A stretch of 64,000 bases of DNA from assembly GCA_054601695.1 (NCBI GenBank), contig BAAHQB010000040.1:1009363-1073362 (forward strand), written 5' to 3'. The notes below the pieces were generated by a model. That model worked only from the letters and a program-made list of their open reading frames with translations. It did no database searches and had not been told where the DNA came from. The stretch comes from Amorphochlora amoebiformis. Taxonomy: Eukaryota > Cercozoa > Chlorarachniophyceae. The position numbers and the translations under genes were made by a program. Below, in pieces: positions 1 through 61,719 of the stretch. Position 1 is the stretch's first letter, and each line of letters begins with the position of its first letter.

Positions 1-29
1 GTCGATATTATACATATATTTATATATAC

Positions 30-62
<33 letters not shown>

Positions 63-146
63 TACATTTATAAGTATAAATATGCATGTGTATACCTATA
101 TATATGATACGATATACATCTTTTTTTATCACATGTATTACATTAA

Positions 147-209
<63 letters not shown>

Positions 210-245
210 TATTAATGTGCATAGACTTTTAAAATATATTCCATG

Positions 246-286
<41 letters not shown>

Positions 287-352
287 TTTTATATATATGT
301 GTGTGTGTGTCCGTGTGTGTGTGTGATATATATGCGCAACTATTAATGTATG

Positions 353-406
<54 letters not shown>

Positions 407-697
407 TATGCACACACACACATATTTTTTTATATATATATATATATACTGAGTAGTTGAAGTGTATATTTAGTGGCGTTCAGGCAGATGGGCTTCGAAT
501 CATATACACCCTATTGCGGTACATATGTCAACATACATATTAATTATATATATATATATATATATGTATCTAAATTAATATATACACACATGTATATGTA
601 TGCATATTTATACACATATTAATAAATATCATGTGCATATATGGAAATATATATTTATAAAGATACAATTTTACGTATATACACACATATATGTATA

Positions 698-741
<44 letters not shown>

Positions 742-783
742 TGCTTGTGTAAACATTTGTGTAAACATTTGTGTAAACATATT

Positions 784-849
<66 letters not shown>

Positions 850-872
850 TAAATTATCTATATTTATTTATA

Positions 873-917
<45 letters not shown>

Positions 918-930
918 ATATACATGTATA
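1..930. repeat. (TA)n-rich stretch with short unique island at 455-540
   Basis: Long alternating TA runs interrupted by TG/CA steps. The island 455-540 (GGCAGATGGGCTTCGAATCA) is open and bounded by AG and GT on the plus strand, but it is too short to call a gene. Three tandem GTGTAAACATTT units lie at 745-785. Confidence 0.85.
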
Positions 931-1238
931 AATATACGTATGCAGTATGATATAATCACATTGACAAGAGTGTATTAGTGAATTTAAACAAAGTAGCCTA
1001 GCACATGTCATATGCCGATTCAATTTTTCGCCCAATTGTTGTGAGTAGCAATGGTAGTTAGTTAGTATTGTATGATGTCAAATGATGATGATATAAGACA
1101 CGTGCCATATGATGATGATACAATTTTCGGCACCACATTGATTGCTACAACATGTGATATGAGTACTAATTACTTAATATTGCTACTATATATAAGTCAT
1201 TCACTCAGTATGATAATACAAGCGTTGGCAGTAACAAG

Positions 1239-1384
1239 TAATGTAATGTAATGTAATGTAATGTAATGTAATGTAATGTAAGGTAATGTAATATAATGTA
1301 ATGTAATGTAATGTAATTTAATGAAATGTAATGTAATGTAATGTAATGTAATGTAATGTAATGTAATGTAATGTAATGTAATGA
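1239..1384 (+). repeat. (AATGT)n microsatellite, ~29 units
   Basis: A pentanucleotide tract of the form GTAATGTAATG with a handful of single-base changes (AATAT, AATTT, AAAGT). It makes the open frame of Thr-Leu-His-Tyr-Ile repeats on the minus strand meaningless. The flanks 940-1238 and 1385-1500 are unique, and I see nothing in them. Confidence 0.95.
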
Positions 1385-1498
1385 TTGAAAGGTGATGGCC
1401 CCAAGGGCGGTAAGGAGGGGTGGTGATGGAAGCGTAGGATACGTTAGTTTGCAAAATGAACCTGGAGCCTAAATTTCACTTCATCATATTCATTTCAC

Positions 1499-1546
<48 letters not shown>

Positions 1547-1617
1547 CATACACATATGGAACATATGTTGTATTTTGTATATGTTAATGCATATGTTGTG
1601 TATATATATCTTTGAAT

Positions 1618-1665
<48 letters not shown>

Positions 1666-1672
1666 AATGTAT

Positions 1673-1775
<103 letters not shown>

Positions 1776-1829
1776 TTATTTATTTATATCATGATGTATG
1801 TATTTACTTGAGTAGCATGTATGTGTATG

Positions 1830-1880
<51 letters not shown>

Positions 1881-1969
1881 GTATGTGTGTATATATATAT
1901 TTATATATATATATGTATATATGTCTATTCATTTATAGTTAGTATACTCATCGGATATACTTCTAGTAC

Positions 1970-17477
<15,508 letters not shown>

Positions 17478-19632
17478 CTCAATAGGCAAAATGTGCCCTA
17501 CTAGTCGAGTACGAGTGTCTTCTTCTCCTTCCGCTGGGGTTTCAATTCATGACACGGGGGAACAAAACGGCGTGATTTCCCGTTCATTTCGAATGATTCA
17601 AGGCGTTCTCAAGATAAAAATCTTAACCTGCGTTACAGACTGCTTTTATTACAATTCAAGCTTGATATTATAGATTATAATGACTTATAACTACATTTCC
17701 ACTACTACAAGCTCCGAAACAAGTTTATTAAATAGACTCCCTAATTTCCCAGGAGAACTTGAAAAGTTCGGCGTTTACGATCTTATAGGTCAGTGTTTTC
17801 TTCTTATACGATCAAAATCGCCCAATAAAATGCAAATTGAACATTGGATGCATTTAAGTAGAATAACATAAACTTCCAATCAAACGACTCCTATATGGCC
17901 CAAGCTGAGTCCCTTCGGACCCTTCCTAAAGAGTACCCCATCCAACCGGATCCCAAACCATCACACAATCCATCCGCCGCGGTCATTGACCGGTTGACCA
18001 CAACCCCCCTCATGCGCTTTCTAACCCTCGGGCAGACCTATCCCGTCAGGATACAGCGCTTACGGCGCGCTGTTGAGGTGATGGTTCCGCCATCGTTCAT
18101 ACTCGTCTTTTCGTTTTGGCTGCTGAGTCTGAGCGAGTTCTCGCCTCTTGACTGTCGAGTCCAGCGGTCCAGGCTCCTTGCACACCTGCACTAGCACGAT
18201 GTTCGAGGTACATCGCATTTCCTTCTCCTTTATTTCATTTGCCGGACGGGGGATTCCCAAAAGAATGTTCCCGTAAGAAAAAGAGGGAGATTTTGGTTGG
18301 AGCATAATGTTGCCGCTCTGGAGTTCCAAGGGAGAGAGAGGAACAGCGGGGATTTGTTGGTTTATGTATTACCTCAAAAGTTGGTAGTGTGGTCGCAAGA
18401 GTTTTCCAAGAGTGGATGATGTAGTCTCATTGTGTTTGGTTTTGTTTGTTGTGTTTTAGCTTTTGGCTTAAAAGTCGGGTTGCTTGCCCAGTGAGCCCGG
18501 AGTCGTCCACGTCGCGTGGAATATAAACCCACTCGGCACTTCTAAAACCATTGTTCGCACTTGCACACCCCATCCTAGTATAACATGTCAATCATGGTAG
18601 AGCAGATTGTAGAACATGCATATATACCCACATCTTTTCTTTTTGCCTTCATGGCCCTTGGAATCCAAAGAGAGCATGGCGAAGTCGATGAATCCCCAGA
18701 AAAAAAAAAGAGGAGACCTCACAAAAAAAGAAACTTGAAACGAGCCCTGGCGCCGCCTTTTGTGATAGTTTCCCAAAATCCTTTCAATTTTATTTTGTCG
18801 AGGTTTTAGGGACAGGATAAAAATAACCCGTCACCTTTTATTCTCATGTACATGTACACGTGTAGCTGCCCTCATTGACACATATGCCGCACGGTGTACA
18901 CTGTACGCGCCTTGTACATACAGTCTCTAGATTTCTCCAGCCTAGGACTGCAACCTGTAACTCAACACCACTTGTCAATATTTTTTCTTTCCTCCTCGTG
19001 TTGTACAAACTAGATTTTGATGAGTGTATTGCACGATCAACTAGACTAACGATGATGATCTTTAACTTCGTCACACATCCATTACTCTTCAAGTCACTCG
19101 ACTCATGTTCCGAGGCTCTAGAGGCTGCTACCGTATATGCCAGTGTATCCAGTGTATGGGGCTGAGCTTGACTGCTCGCCGGGATACTTTAGTACAAGAT
19201 TCACTTGAAAGGCGAGTCTCATTGGGAGTCGCGCTCTCGCTAACTTGGTAGTAACTAGAGTAATGCGAAATGACCGAATGAAGCGCGCGCGTGTAACATT
19301 CTGATTTCGAGCGGACGGCATACGCTTGACACTGGCAATCGAATTAAAGTAATTATATCCATCCTTCATTAGATTACTTGATTATTTCAGGCTCATGTTG
19401 TACTATACCAATTTATAATCCTAATGCCATGATATTTACACTAGGGTCTAGTTAAGGTTTTTTTCTCCAATTCGTAACTTAGGCTTGGCTAAGATTCTTG
19501 ATGCTTTAATTAGATACTCCAGTTAGATACTACTAGCTACGGTGTCGCGGCGAATGCATCATGAGCGACGCGACCCGCTTGAAGCTTTTTGAGATTTTCT
19601 GATCTGTTCTATCTGTGACTAGTTCTAGTAGT
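17478..19632. other. Low-repeat spacer between the putative left gene and the PGK 3' end
   Basis: About 2.15 kb of ordinary composition. Open frames: plus 17895-18194 (99 codons from an ATG), minus 18060-18329 (89 codons, ending QPKRKDEYERW..), plus 18585-18809 and plus 18875-19165. They overlap, lie on both strands and match nothing I recognise. The spacer presumably includes the PGK 3' UTR on its right edge and the promoter of the left gene. Confidence 0.5.
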
Positions 19633-34860
<15,228 letters not shown>

Positions 34861-34902
<42 letters not shown>

Positions 34903-34939
34903 TAATATATATACACATACACATACACACACACACATA

Positions 34940-34986
<47 letters not shown>

Positions 34987-35008
34987 TAATATATATACAC
35001 ATACACAT

Positions 35009-35060
<52 letters not shown>

Positions 35061-35166
35061 TACACACACATATATATATATATATAATATAATAATATAT
35101 ATATATATATATATATATTATATTCTTTAATTGTATACATGTACAGATATTATATATGTATACATT

Positions 35167-35221
<55 letters not shown>

Positions 35222-36492
35222 ATATATATGTCTATGTTTGATAAACATGTATGTACCTTCAATCAGATCGATCAAACCAACAAAATCGGACGAAAATACT
35301 GCAAACTTCACCTAATGGGGTTGAAGAAGGAGTACACTGTGACGTTCAGACACACGAGCAAACACAACGCCCGAGCCACCACACGTTTGAATCCATAAAC
35401 CTGACCACGATCCATCTCGTGGACATTACGCCCTCCCCTCCTCGTTTGTACAAGGAAGCTTCAAAAGCACATGAAATCCCCTCTCAAGTACATCCGAGTT
35501 CTCCAACAAGCTTGCAAATACACAAAATGCAACTGGCGAGTCACAAACTGACACGTTTCCAAATGCGCTCGTTGGCCATATCTCGCTTATTTTGTTGTAT
35601 ACGACCATCTCAGCTTATTTGAGTCATAAGAAGGTTGCAAGTGGGGGGCTCCCAAACAGAAATATGGCGCTTCGCCCATTTTTCCAAAGCACGCGCATAT
35701 CGTGTCACCTGTCGGTCGCGCCCTTTTGGATTCGGGGATGGTTGTCAAACCCGGGGATCCCTGGATATCTTTTTTAAATCCCTGGGTTATTCTGGAAATC
35801 CCTGGGGATAGAATCCCTGTAAACTCCAGGGAGGCTCGGGTGAGCATCGAAAGGGCTGGTCTAAGGTCTGGCGGTAAGACGGATCTGGTTCCGACATCGA
35901 AGCAGTGGCCAACAAGGGTAAGACTGATCATTTGACGTTGGCGAGGTTTAATATGTGCTAGCTAGTATTTAGGTGAATTAGAAGGAGGAAGTATGATATA
36001 TCCACACATGAGATTGCATGAAGAATGAATGACTCCTTCACACGTCATTCAGTCAATTAAATTTCATGCATGTAAATGACATCATGCAAGGCTCATTTCT
36101 TTTGTTTGACATAATCTGGGGTGGTAGGGCAAATTTGATTCGAATAGCGTTGGGCGCGGGATACCGTACCACAAATTTTCAATCTCAGCTCGTGCAGTAT
36201 TAGCAATCGGATGCAATTGCCGTGCGATCACACTCAATACGCAACACGCGCGCCAAAACAGTGTGGATTCGCAAAATCGTACGCAAAATGCGCAATAGAC
36301 TTGTGGGCTTGAGTTTCTGGTGTTCTATGGATTTTCGTGCGGGTGGTTCTCGCTTGCGTTTGCTCGTGATTGCTTGCGTTCTCGTGGAGAATATTCATGT
36401 ATTGATGGATGGATTCCTTGGTCATTAGATAGTCTTCATCCAGTTTTGAGTGATTGCGATGTTTCAGAATGGGAATCCTTGTCAGTTTGATC
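34861..36492. promoter_or_regulatory. Spacer between the divergent PGK and UFD2 genes
   Basis: The two start codons point away from each other across about 1.63 kb. The PGK-proximal third (34861-35230) is (TA)n with two ~120-bp copies of a block containing CA-repeat and ATGATGTAATATATATACAC. The remainder (35240-36468) is unique, about 45 % GC, and has short open frames on both strands, none with a recognised domain and several overlapping. The stretch 35740-35830 has repeated 'atccctgg' motifs. By position it should hold both promoters and 5' UTRs, and could hide an upstream non-coding exon of either gene. No core promoter element could be assigned because TATA-like strings are everywhere. 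Confidence 0.6.
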
Positions 36493-54163
<17,671 letters not shown>

Positions 54164-54853
54164 AGGCTCCACAATGGTCGATGATTATATTCTAGAAAAA
54201 TGTGATAGGAGTATACCTCTAGAGTAGACCTCGTGGACCCGGAGATCTCGGGGCCAGGGAGGTACGCAAGATCTAGAAGATAGGTAAGCTATATATACGT
54301 AGTAGATGGCATACCTAGCATACATGTACTAGATGTTTGCGCAAAAACCTAGAAGACATGTATACCAGGCTCCGGCTGTAGATTCGCGTGATTTTGATTT
54401 CACCTATGTATGCATGCATGGAATAAAGCTTTAAGATTTATACAATGTGGAGCTAACTTATTCTTGGAACCTATCTCAATACTAGATCTAGTGTCCGAGT
54501 GCTGGTCTAGCGCTCCGTGTACGTTACGTAGGTTACTGTTACTGTAACTGTAATATTCAACTTCTACAAGCTAGTACTCCAGAGAATACGTAGCAAGATA
54601 ACCGATGATCCGAAGACATACGTCATATTCCCATAATACTAGACTAATATGATCCGACTATCTTTGGATTGATACTTGTAGTTATCAATATTGATATGCA
54701 GTACACCTATTTGAATATGAATAGAATAGTAGTTCCAGCCAAAGAGCAACTCACCTATAATCTGTTTTTGGTCACAATGTACTAATACGATAAATATCAA
54801 TATTATAATTGTATATTAACTTATGATATATGTATATATATATATATATCTAG

Positions 54854-54885
<32 letters not shown>

Positions 54886-54904
54886 AAAAATAATATTTAT
54901 GATT

Positions 54905-54938
<34 letters not shown>

Positions 54939-54948
54939 TAAGTATATA

Positions 54949-54990
<42 letters not shown>

Positions 54991-55062
54991 TAACATAAGT
55001 ATAGATCAGTTTTTATATCATGATATATAATTATATACTATTATATATACCATAGTATATAC

Positions 55063-55110
<48 letters not shown>
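54164..55110. other. UFD2 3' flank, AT-rich, no gene seen
   Basis: The first ~600 bases are unique and presumably hold the UFD2 3' UTR; AATAAA occurs at 54421. (TA)n with a duplicated ATAAGTATA(T/G)ATCAGTTT block follows from 54830. Confidence 0.6.
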
Positions 55111-55117
<7 letters not shown>

Positions 55118-55119
55118 AA

Positions 55120-55515
55120 GTTCTAACTTATTCACGGACTCTCTTGACAGCCAATTCTGGCATTGGGCGTATGGTTGTCTTGACAGTCAAGACGTGGGAT
55201 GTCTTGACAGTTTAGTCACGAAATGTCTTGACAGTCAATGTGTGGGGTGTATTGACAGTAAATATGTGGCCCGGGGTATTTGCTAGATTGCAAAGTTCTA
55301 ACTTACTCACGGACTCTCTTGACAGCCAAAATTCTGCCATTGGGCGTATGGTTGTCTTGACAGTCAAGACGTAGGGTGTCTTGACAGTCAAGACGTGAAA
55401 TGTCTTGAAAGTCAATACGTGGGGTGTCCTGCAGTGAATATGTGACCCGGGGTGCATTTGCCATTTTACAAAGGTCTAACAGTTCACTCTAACTTACTCA
55501 CGTAGTCTCTTGATA

Positions 55516-55553
<38 letters not shown>

Positions 55554-55602
55554 TATATATAATATATATATACATATATGATATATATATATATATACGT
55601 AA

Positions 55603-55656
<54 letters not shown>

Positions 55657-55943
55657 AATATATATATATATATATGTTAATTGTTACTTAAAATACATAA
55701 ATAAAACAAAAAAATATATATATAGCAAAACTCTGGCAATTAACGTATGGGTGTCTTGACAGTCAAGACGTGGGGTGTCTTGACAGTCAGGACGTGGGCT
55801 GTTTTGACAGTCAAGACGTAAAAAGTCTTGACAGTCAACATGTGGGGTATCTTGACAGTACATATGTGGCCCGGGCTCCGGGGTGTATTTTCCAGTTTAT
55901 AAAGGTCTAACTTACTCACCGTGACTCACGTACTCTCTTGATA

Positions 55944-56003
<60 letters not shown>

Positions 56004-56050
56004 ATGTGTCTATGTATGTATATATGTATATATGTGTATATATGTGTGTA

Positions 56051-56089
<39 letters not shown>

Positions 56090-56765
56090 CATATACATAT
56101 ATATATATATATAATATATTAACTGTTACATAAAATACATAAATATAACAAATATATATATATATACAAACTCTGGCATTTGACGTATGGTTGTCTTGAC
56201 AATCAATACGTGGGCTATCTTGACAGCTAGGACGTGGGCTATCTTGACGGTCAAGACGTAAGATGTCTTGACAGTCAAGACGTGGGATGTCTTGACAGTC
56301 AAGTCGTGAAATGTCTTGACAGTCAATGTGTGGGGAGTCTTGACAGTCAATAGGTGGCCCGGGGTGTATTTGCTAGTTACAAGGTTTAACTTACTCACGG
56401 ACTCTCTTGACAGCCAAATCCTTGCATTGGGCGTATGGTTGTCTTGACAGTCAAGACGTGGGGTGTCTTGACAGTCAAGACGTGAAATGTCTCGACAGTC
56501 TATGTGTGGGGTGTCTTGACATTAAATATGTGGCCCGGGGTGTATTTGCAAGTTTACAAAGTTCTAACTTACTCACGGACTCTCTTGACAGCCAAATTCT
56601 GGCATTGGGTGTATGGGTGTCTTGACAGTCAAGACGTGGGGCTGTCTTGGCAGTTAAGACGTGAAATGTCTTGACAGTCAGTGGGGTGTCTTGACAGTAC
56701 ATATGTGGCCCGGGTTGTATTTGCCAGTTTACAAAGGTCTAACTTACTCACGTACTCCCTTGATA

Positions 56766-56805
<40 letters not shown>

Positions 56806-57150
56806 AATGTTACATAAAATACATTAATATATAACATTATATAGATATATATAGCCAAACTCTGGCATTTAATGTGTGGGTGTCTTGACAGTCCATACGT
56901 GGGGTGTCTTGACAGCTAAGACGTGGCATGTCTTGAACGTGAAGATGTGGGATGTCTTGACAGTGAAGACGTAGGATGTCTTGACAGTCAAGACATGGGA
57001 TGTCTTGACAGTCAAGGCGAGGGATGTCCAAGACGTACAATATCTTGACAGTCAACACGTAGGATGTCTTGAAAATATATATTTATAAATACAATATATA
57101 TATATATATATATATAGGATGTCTTGACAGTCAAGACGTCGGATGTCTTG
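55120..57150 (+). repeat. Palindromic 24-bp repeat field (TGTCTTGACAGTCAAGACGTGGG) with ~180-bp higher-order blocks
   Basis: Dozens of units whose core GTCTTGACAGTCAAGAC is a near-perfect palindrome. They are grouped into blocks that start with TTACTCACGGACTCTCTTGA and CAGCCAAATTCTGGCATTGG and end with ATGTGGCCCGGGGTGTATTT. Such block starts occur near 55127, 55306, 56391 and 56572. Between blocks lie (TA)n stretches (55515-55675, 55945-56125, 56767-56805). No gene is present. Confidence 0.93.
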
Positions 57151-57199
57151 ACGTAGGAGTGTAATATAATATTATATACATTACAGTATAATTAATGTA

Positions 57200-57415
<216 letters not shown>

Positions 57416-57419
57416 GTGT

Positions 57420-59100
57420 ATGTCTAATATGTTTGCGCATATGACACTGCGAGTGGTATTTCCAGCATTAATATTGATATCAACGATTAGAGAATCATCA
57501 GAGATAATATACTAACATGTATACAATATAGAATTTTTGGCCTACATTTGAAAATATCCCCACTGGCGCGCTAATTTCTAGGTTCGTACCTATAGCGTCT
57601 CGAAGAACATTCATGCTCATTCCCTTAGTGAATACTAGTAATACTAATGTCTTCTCACAATTAAAAACTCGATGGTCGGTAACAGAAATTGTGGACTGAA
57701 TTAGAGGAAAAAAAATACTGATTCTAAATCTCTGACTCCGGATTAATGTAAATTTCCGACTCGATTTTTTTTGAAACAATCGCAAAATCTGAAACCGTGG
57801 GTGAAGCGCCACATTCCCTCCCAATTTTACCAATTTCCCCCCTGGACGAATCGAAGTTTGGGAAATGACAAGATATTCCTAAGACCTAGCCCGATCCATA
57901 ATTGACAAAATTTTGAGATAAAAAGCGAAACTCGGTCAACACCATTGTAAAAACACTAAAAAATAAATATTCCCGAAGCTATCATCTTACCACCCTGCAG
58001 TGTCCAACCCTGTAAACTATGGATGCTACATAAGGTACGTTATGTTCGTGAAATCAAACATTGTACCGATTTCCATCGGATTCATTTCCATCCTACTTCT
58101 GATAACTCATTCGTGCATGGGCTTTGGACCCTATCGCTCAGCCACCAAACCACGTCCAGATTACGATGAATAATACTTTCTAAAGGATGAAATCTCGTGT
58201 ACAGCCCATAATGATAACATTAAGGGGATTTAGCAGGTTTTGAACCAGCTTTATTTTCTAGATATTGCGAAATACGCTTTTCACCACCCCAAGGCATCGA
58301 CGCCATCCTTCACAGTGTTCACATGCATCATCTAGGATTGGCTTAGGCATAATCGTGCTTCAAGATCTGGAGTGTATTAGGTAATTGTATCTAATATCGG
58401 ACAGACAAGACCTCTTATAGTAATTTCTCGACCTCTAACGCTTCAAAGTGTTTCAAGAGTCATTAATACCATAATCGAACCACGATTTCTTGGAGATTCC
58501 AGGAGATCAGCGGCAACCTGGGATTTCGAGTGGAATCCCGGGAGCGTGGCGCCGAACCCCCAGGATGTGGGGGTCATCGAAATGTCGACGGATTGAGACG
58601 GTTATTGATATTTGAAGACTCACACTTCCCCTAAAGATTAACGAATGACCACACACGCTGTTTACTGAAGAAAATCCTCGGGGGGGGAGGTGTGGAAGCT
58701 ACACTTCCTGTCGGATGGAAAAATTCAACGGATTGAGGATAGTCCGGTTAGGGCTAGACTTGCTTTTTGGCGCAAACTTTAAGCTACTCATGGAACTTTA
58801 CCCTCAATATAATAACTAAGTATAATTGGAAATTGTGTATTTAGAACTTTTAAAAAATCAATTTGGGATCAAATCTCGTCATAAGGGTACGAGTGGCGGG
58901 GCTAGGGGCAACAGTCGCTGGGAGGCGGCACCGAGCTCTCACCCTCCATCGCCTTCACCTTATCCCCCAAAATCACCCTCATTTACCTCCTGAAATCACC
59001 GCTGTATTATGCTAGTAGAAATTTTAATAAATGATTGCAAGAATACAAAAGCATCCACGTGCACCAACATCCTGTCGACTTCAAATCAATTCTCTCCTCA
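57420..59100. other. Unique 1.7 kb stretch, no gene recognised
   Basis: Normal composition, no tandem repeat. The longest frame is minus 57498-57833 (111 codons), with one stretch that looks protein-like (TKGMSMNVLRDAIGTNLEIS), but I find neither a family nor exon partners. It could be a decayed element or a gene with unrecognised exons. Confidence 0.4.
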
Positions 59101-59102
59101 TC

Positions 59103-59690
<588 letters not shown>

Positions 59691-60480
59691 GATAATGTGT
59701 TTGTGAGGGTGGGTTCGAAGATGAAGATGATGATGAGAGCGACTATCCCAGATTCACCAGTGAATACGACCCACGACACGAACAAACAATACACTACGAA
59801 AACCATCATGTCCAGAAACCTCTCTTCTAGGCTATGGTTGGACAGTCTTGCCCGGATATTAACATATCAGAACAGCGATTTCAGATATTGATTTTTAGAT
59901 ATCCCAAGGTGCTTTGATCGTGATTTTGATGGCCTCAGCCGACATTCCTGATTTAGCTGGATGAACTGGGGTGTGGTGGGTAATAACTAGGTCTAACGTG
60001 AGAGGTATTGCCAATGATAATCGTTCGTCGCATTTCCGGGCTTTAAAATAGGAAAAAAGAATCATCAACCTAAAAGGGAGGGCGAAAAAGGCAGCTTTGG
60101 CCAGCTTTATCCCAAGTAGCCGAAGAATCATCCAACACCTTCTATAATACCTTGACGCTGCGGGACACACTACCTAAAGGTTTTTTGATTCATATTCTCA
60201 GCGCGGAAAATATATCGAATAGTGGCGTTACTTCCAAAGCCATGATTGTGCTTTTTCTAATACTAAGCTATTGAAATGAAATATCAGGCGTCGGAGAAAG
60301 GCTTGGAAAACCTAGGATGACTTCTCTCTCAATCATCTATGCCAAGGCCAAACATGCGCACCTTCCTATGCGTCGGAGAAAGGCTTGGAAGATCTCAATC
60401 ATCTATACTAAGGACAAACATGCACATATTTCTATGCTCAATCCATGCTTAACGGCCTCTTAGATACTAAGCATATTTTA
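59691..60480. other. Unique spacer with a ~75-bp duplication, no gene recognised
   Basis: GCGTCGGAGAAAGGCTTGGAA followed by TCTCAATCATCTAT and AGG(C/A)CAAACATGC occurs at 60290 and 60371. The minus frame 59895-60170 (91 codons) is not recognised. Confidence 0.5.
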
Positions 60481-60499
60481 TTTACATGTGTGTATATTT

Positions 60500-60627
60500 T
60501 CATATATGTGTATATATATATATATATATATACATATATATAATATATATATAATATATATGTATATGTATAAATGTGTAATAAATAAATGTGTATATGT
60601 GTATACATATATGTATGTTGTATATAA

Positions 60628-60675
<48 letters not shown>

Positions 60676-60683
60676 CATATAGT

Positions 60684-60724
<41 letters not shown>

Positions 60725-60827
60725 TATACGTAATATATATATATATATATACATGTACATATGTATACATATGTAAGTATAATATCTATATATTATTAAA
60801 TACAAATATATATATACACATACATAT

Positions 60828-60859
<32 letters not shown>

Positions 60860-60910
60860 TATATATTTAATGTCTATATATAAAATATTATATATATATA
60901 TATATATCCC

Positions 60911-60944
<34 letters not shown>

Positions 60945-60946
60945 AA

Positions 60947-61032
<86 letters not shown>

Positions 61033-61058
61033 CTATATATATATATATAATATATAAC

Positions 61059-61097
<39 letters not shown>

Positions 61098-61130
61098 ATA
61101 TATAAATATATATATAAATATATATATGCC
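60500..61130. repeat. (TA)n field
   Basis: TA-rich up to the edge of the telomere-like array. Confidence 0.93.
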
Positions 61131-61151
61131 CATGAAAATAGAACACTATCA

Positions 61152-61458
61152 TTAGGGTTAGGGTTAGAGTGTTGGGTTAGGGTTAAAATGTGAGGGTCAG
61201 GGTTAGGGTGTAGGGTTGAGATTAGGGTGTCGGGTGTCGGGTGTCGGGTGTCGGGTGTCGGGTTAGGATGTCGGGTAGGGTGTCGGGTGTCGGGTTAGGG
61301 TGTCGGGTTAGCGTTAGCGCGTCGGGTTAGAGTGTCGGGTTAGGGTGTCGGGTTAGGGTGTCGGGTGTCGGGTTAGGGTCGTTATAAAAGTAAATCCAAA
61401 TATGGTGAGCGCCGACATGTATGCATAAATAGTATATATGTATGTAGATAGTGTATGC

Positions 61459-61501
<43 letters not shown>

Positions 61502-61650
61502 TTTTGCATGCATATATATACATACCGTACATATGCATTCATATCATAGTATACATAATATAAATATATATATATATATATATATATTATGTATACTATG
61601 ATTTGAATGCATATGTACGGTATGTATATATATGCATGCTGCATGCACAA

Positions 61651-61687
<37 letters not shown>

Positions 61688-61688
61688 A

Positions 61689-61719
<31 letters not shown>

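Noticed and set aside
17895-18329. Two overlapping frames of 99 (plus) and 89 (minus) codons in the spacer left of PGK
   Set aside because: Mutually overlapping on opposite strands, no motif, no exon partners; not enough to call either.
55120-57150. CRISPR array
   Set aside because: The repeats are palindromic but tandem without unique spacers, and the context is a eukaryotic chromosome.
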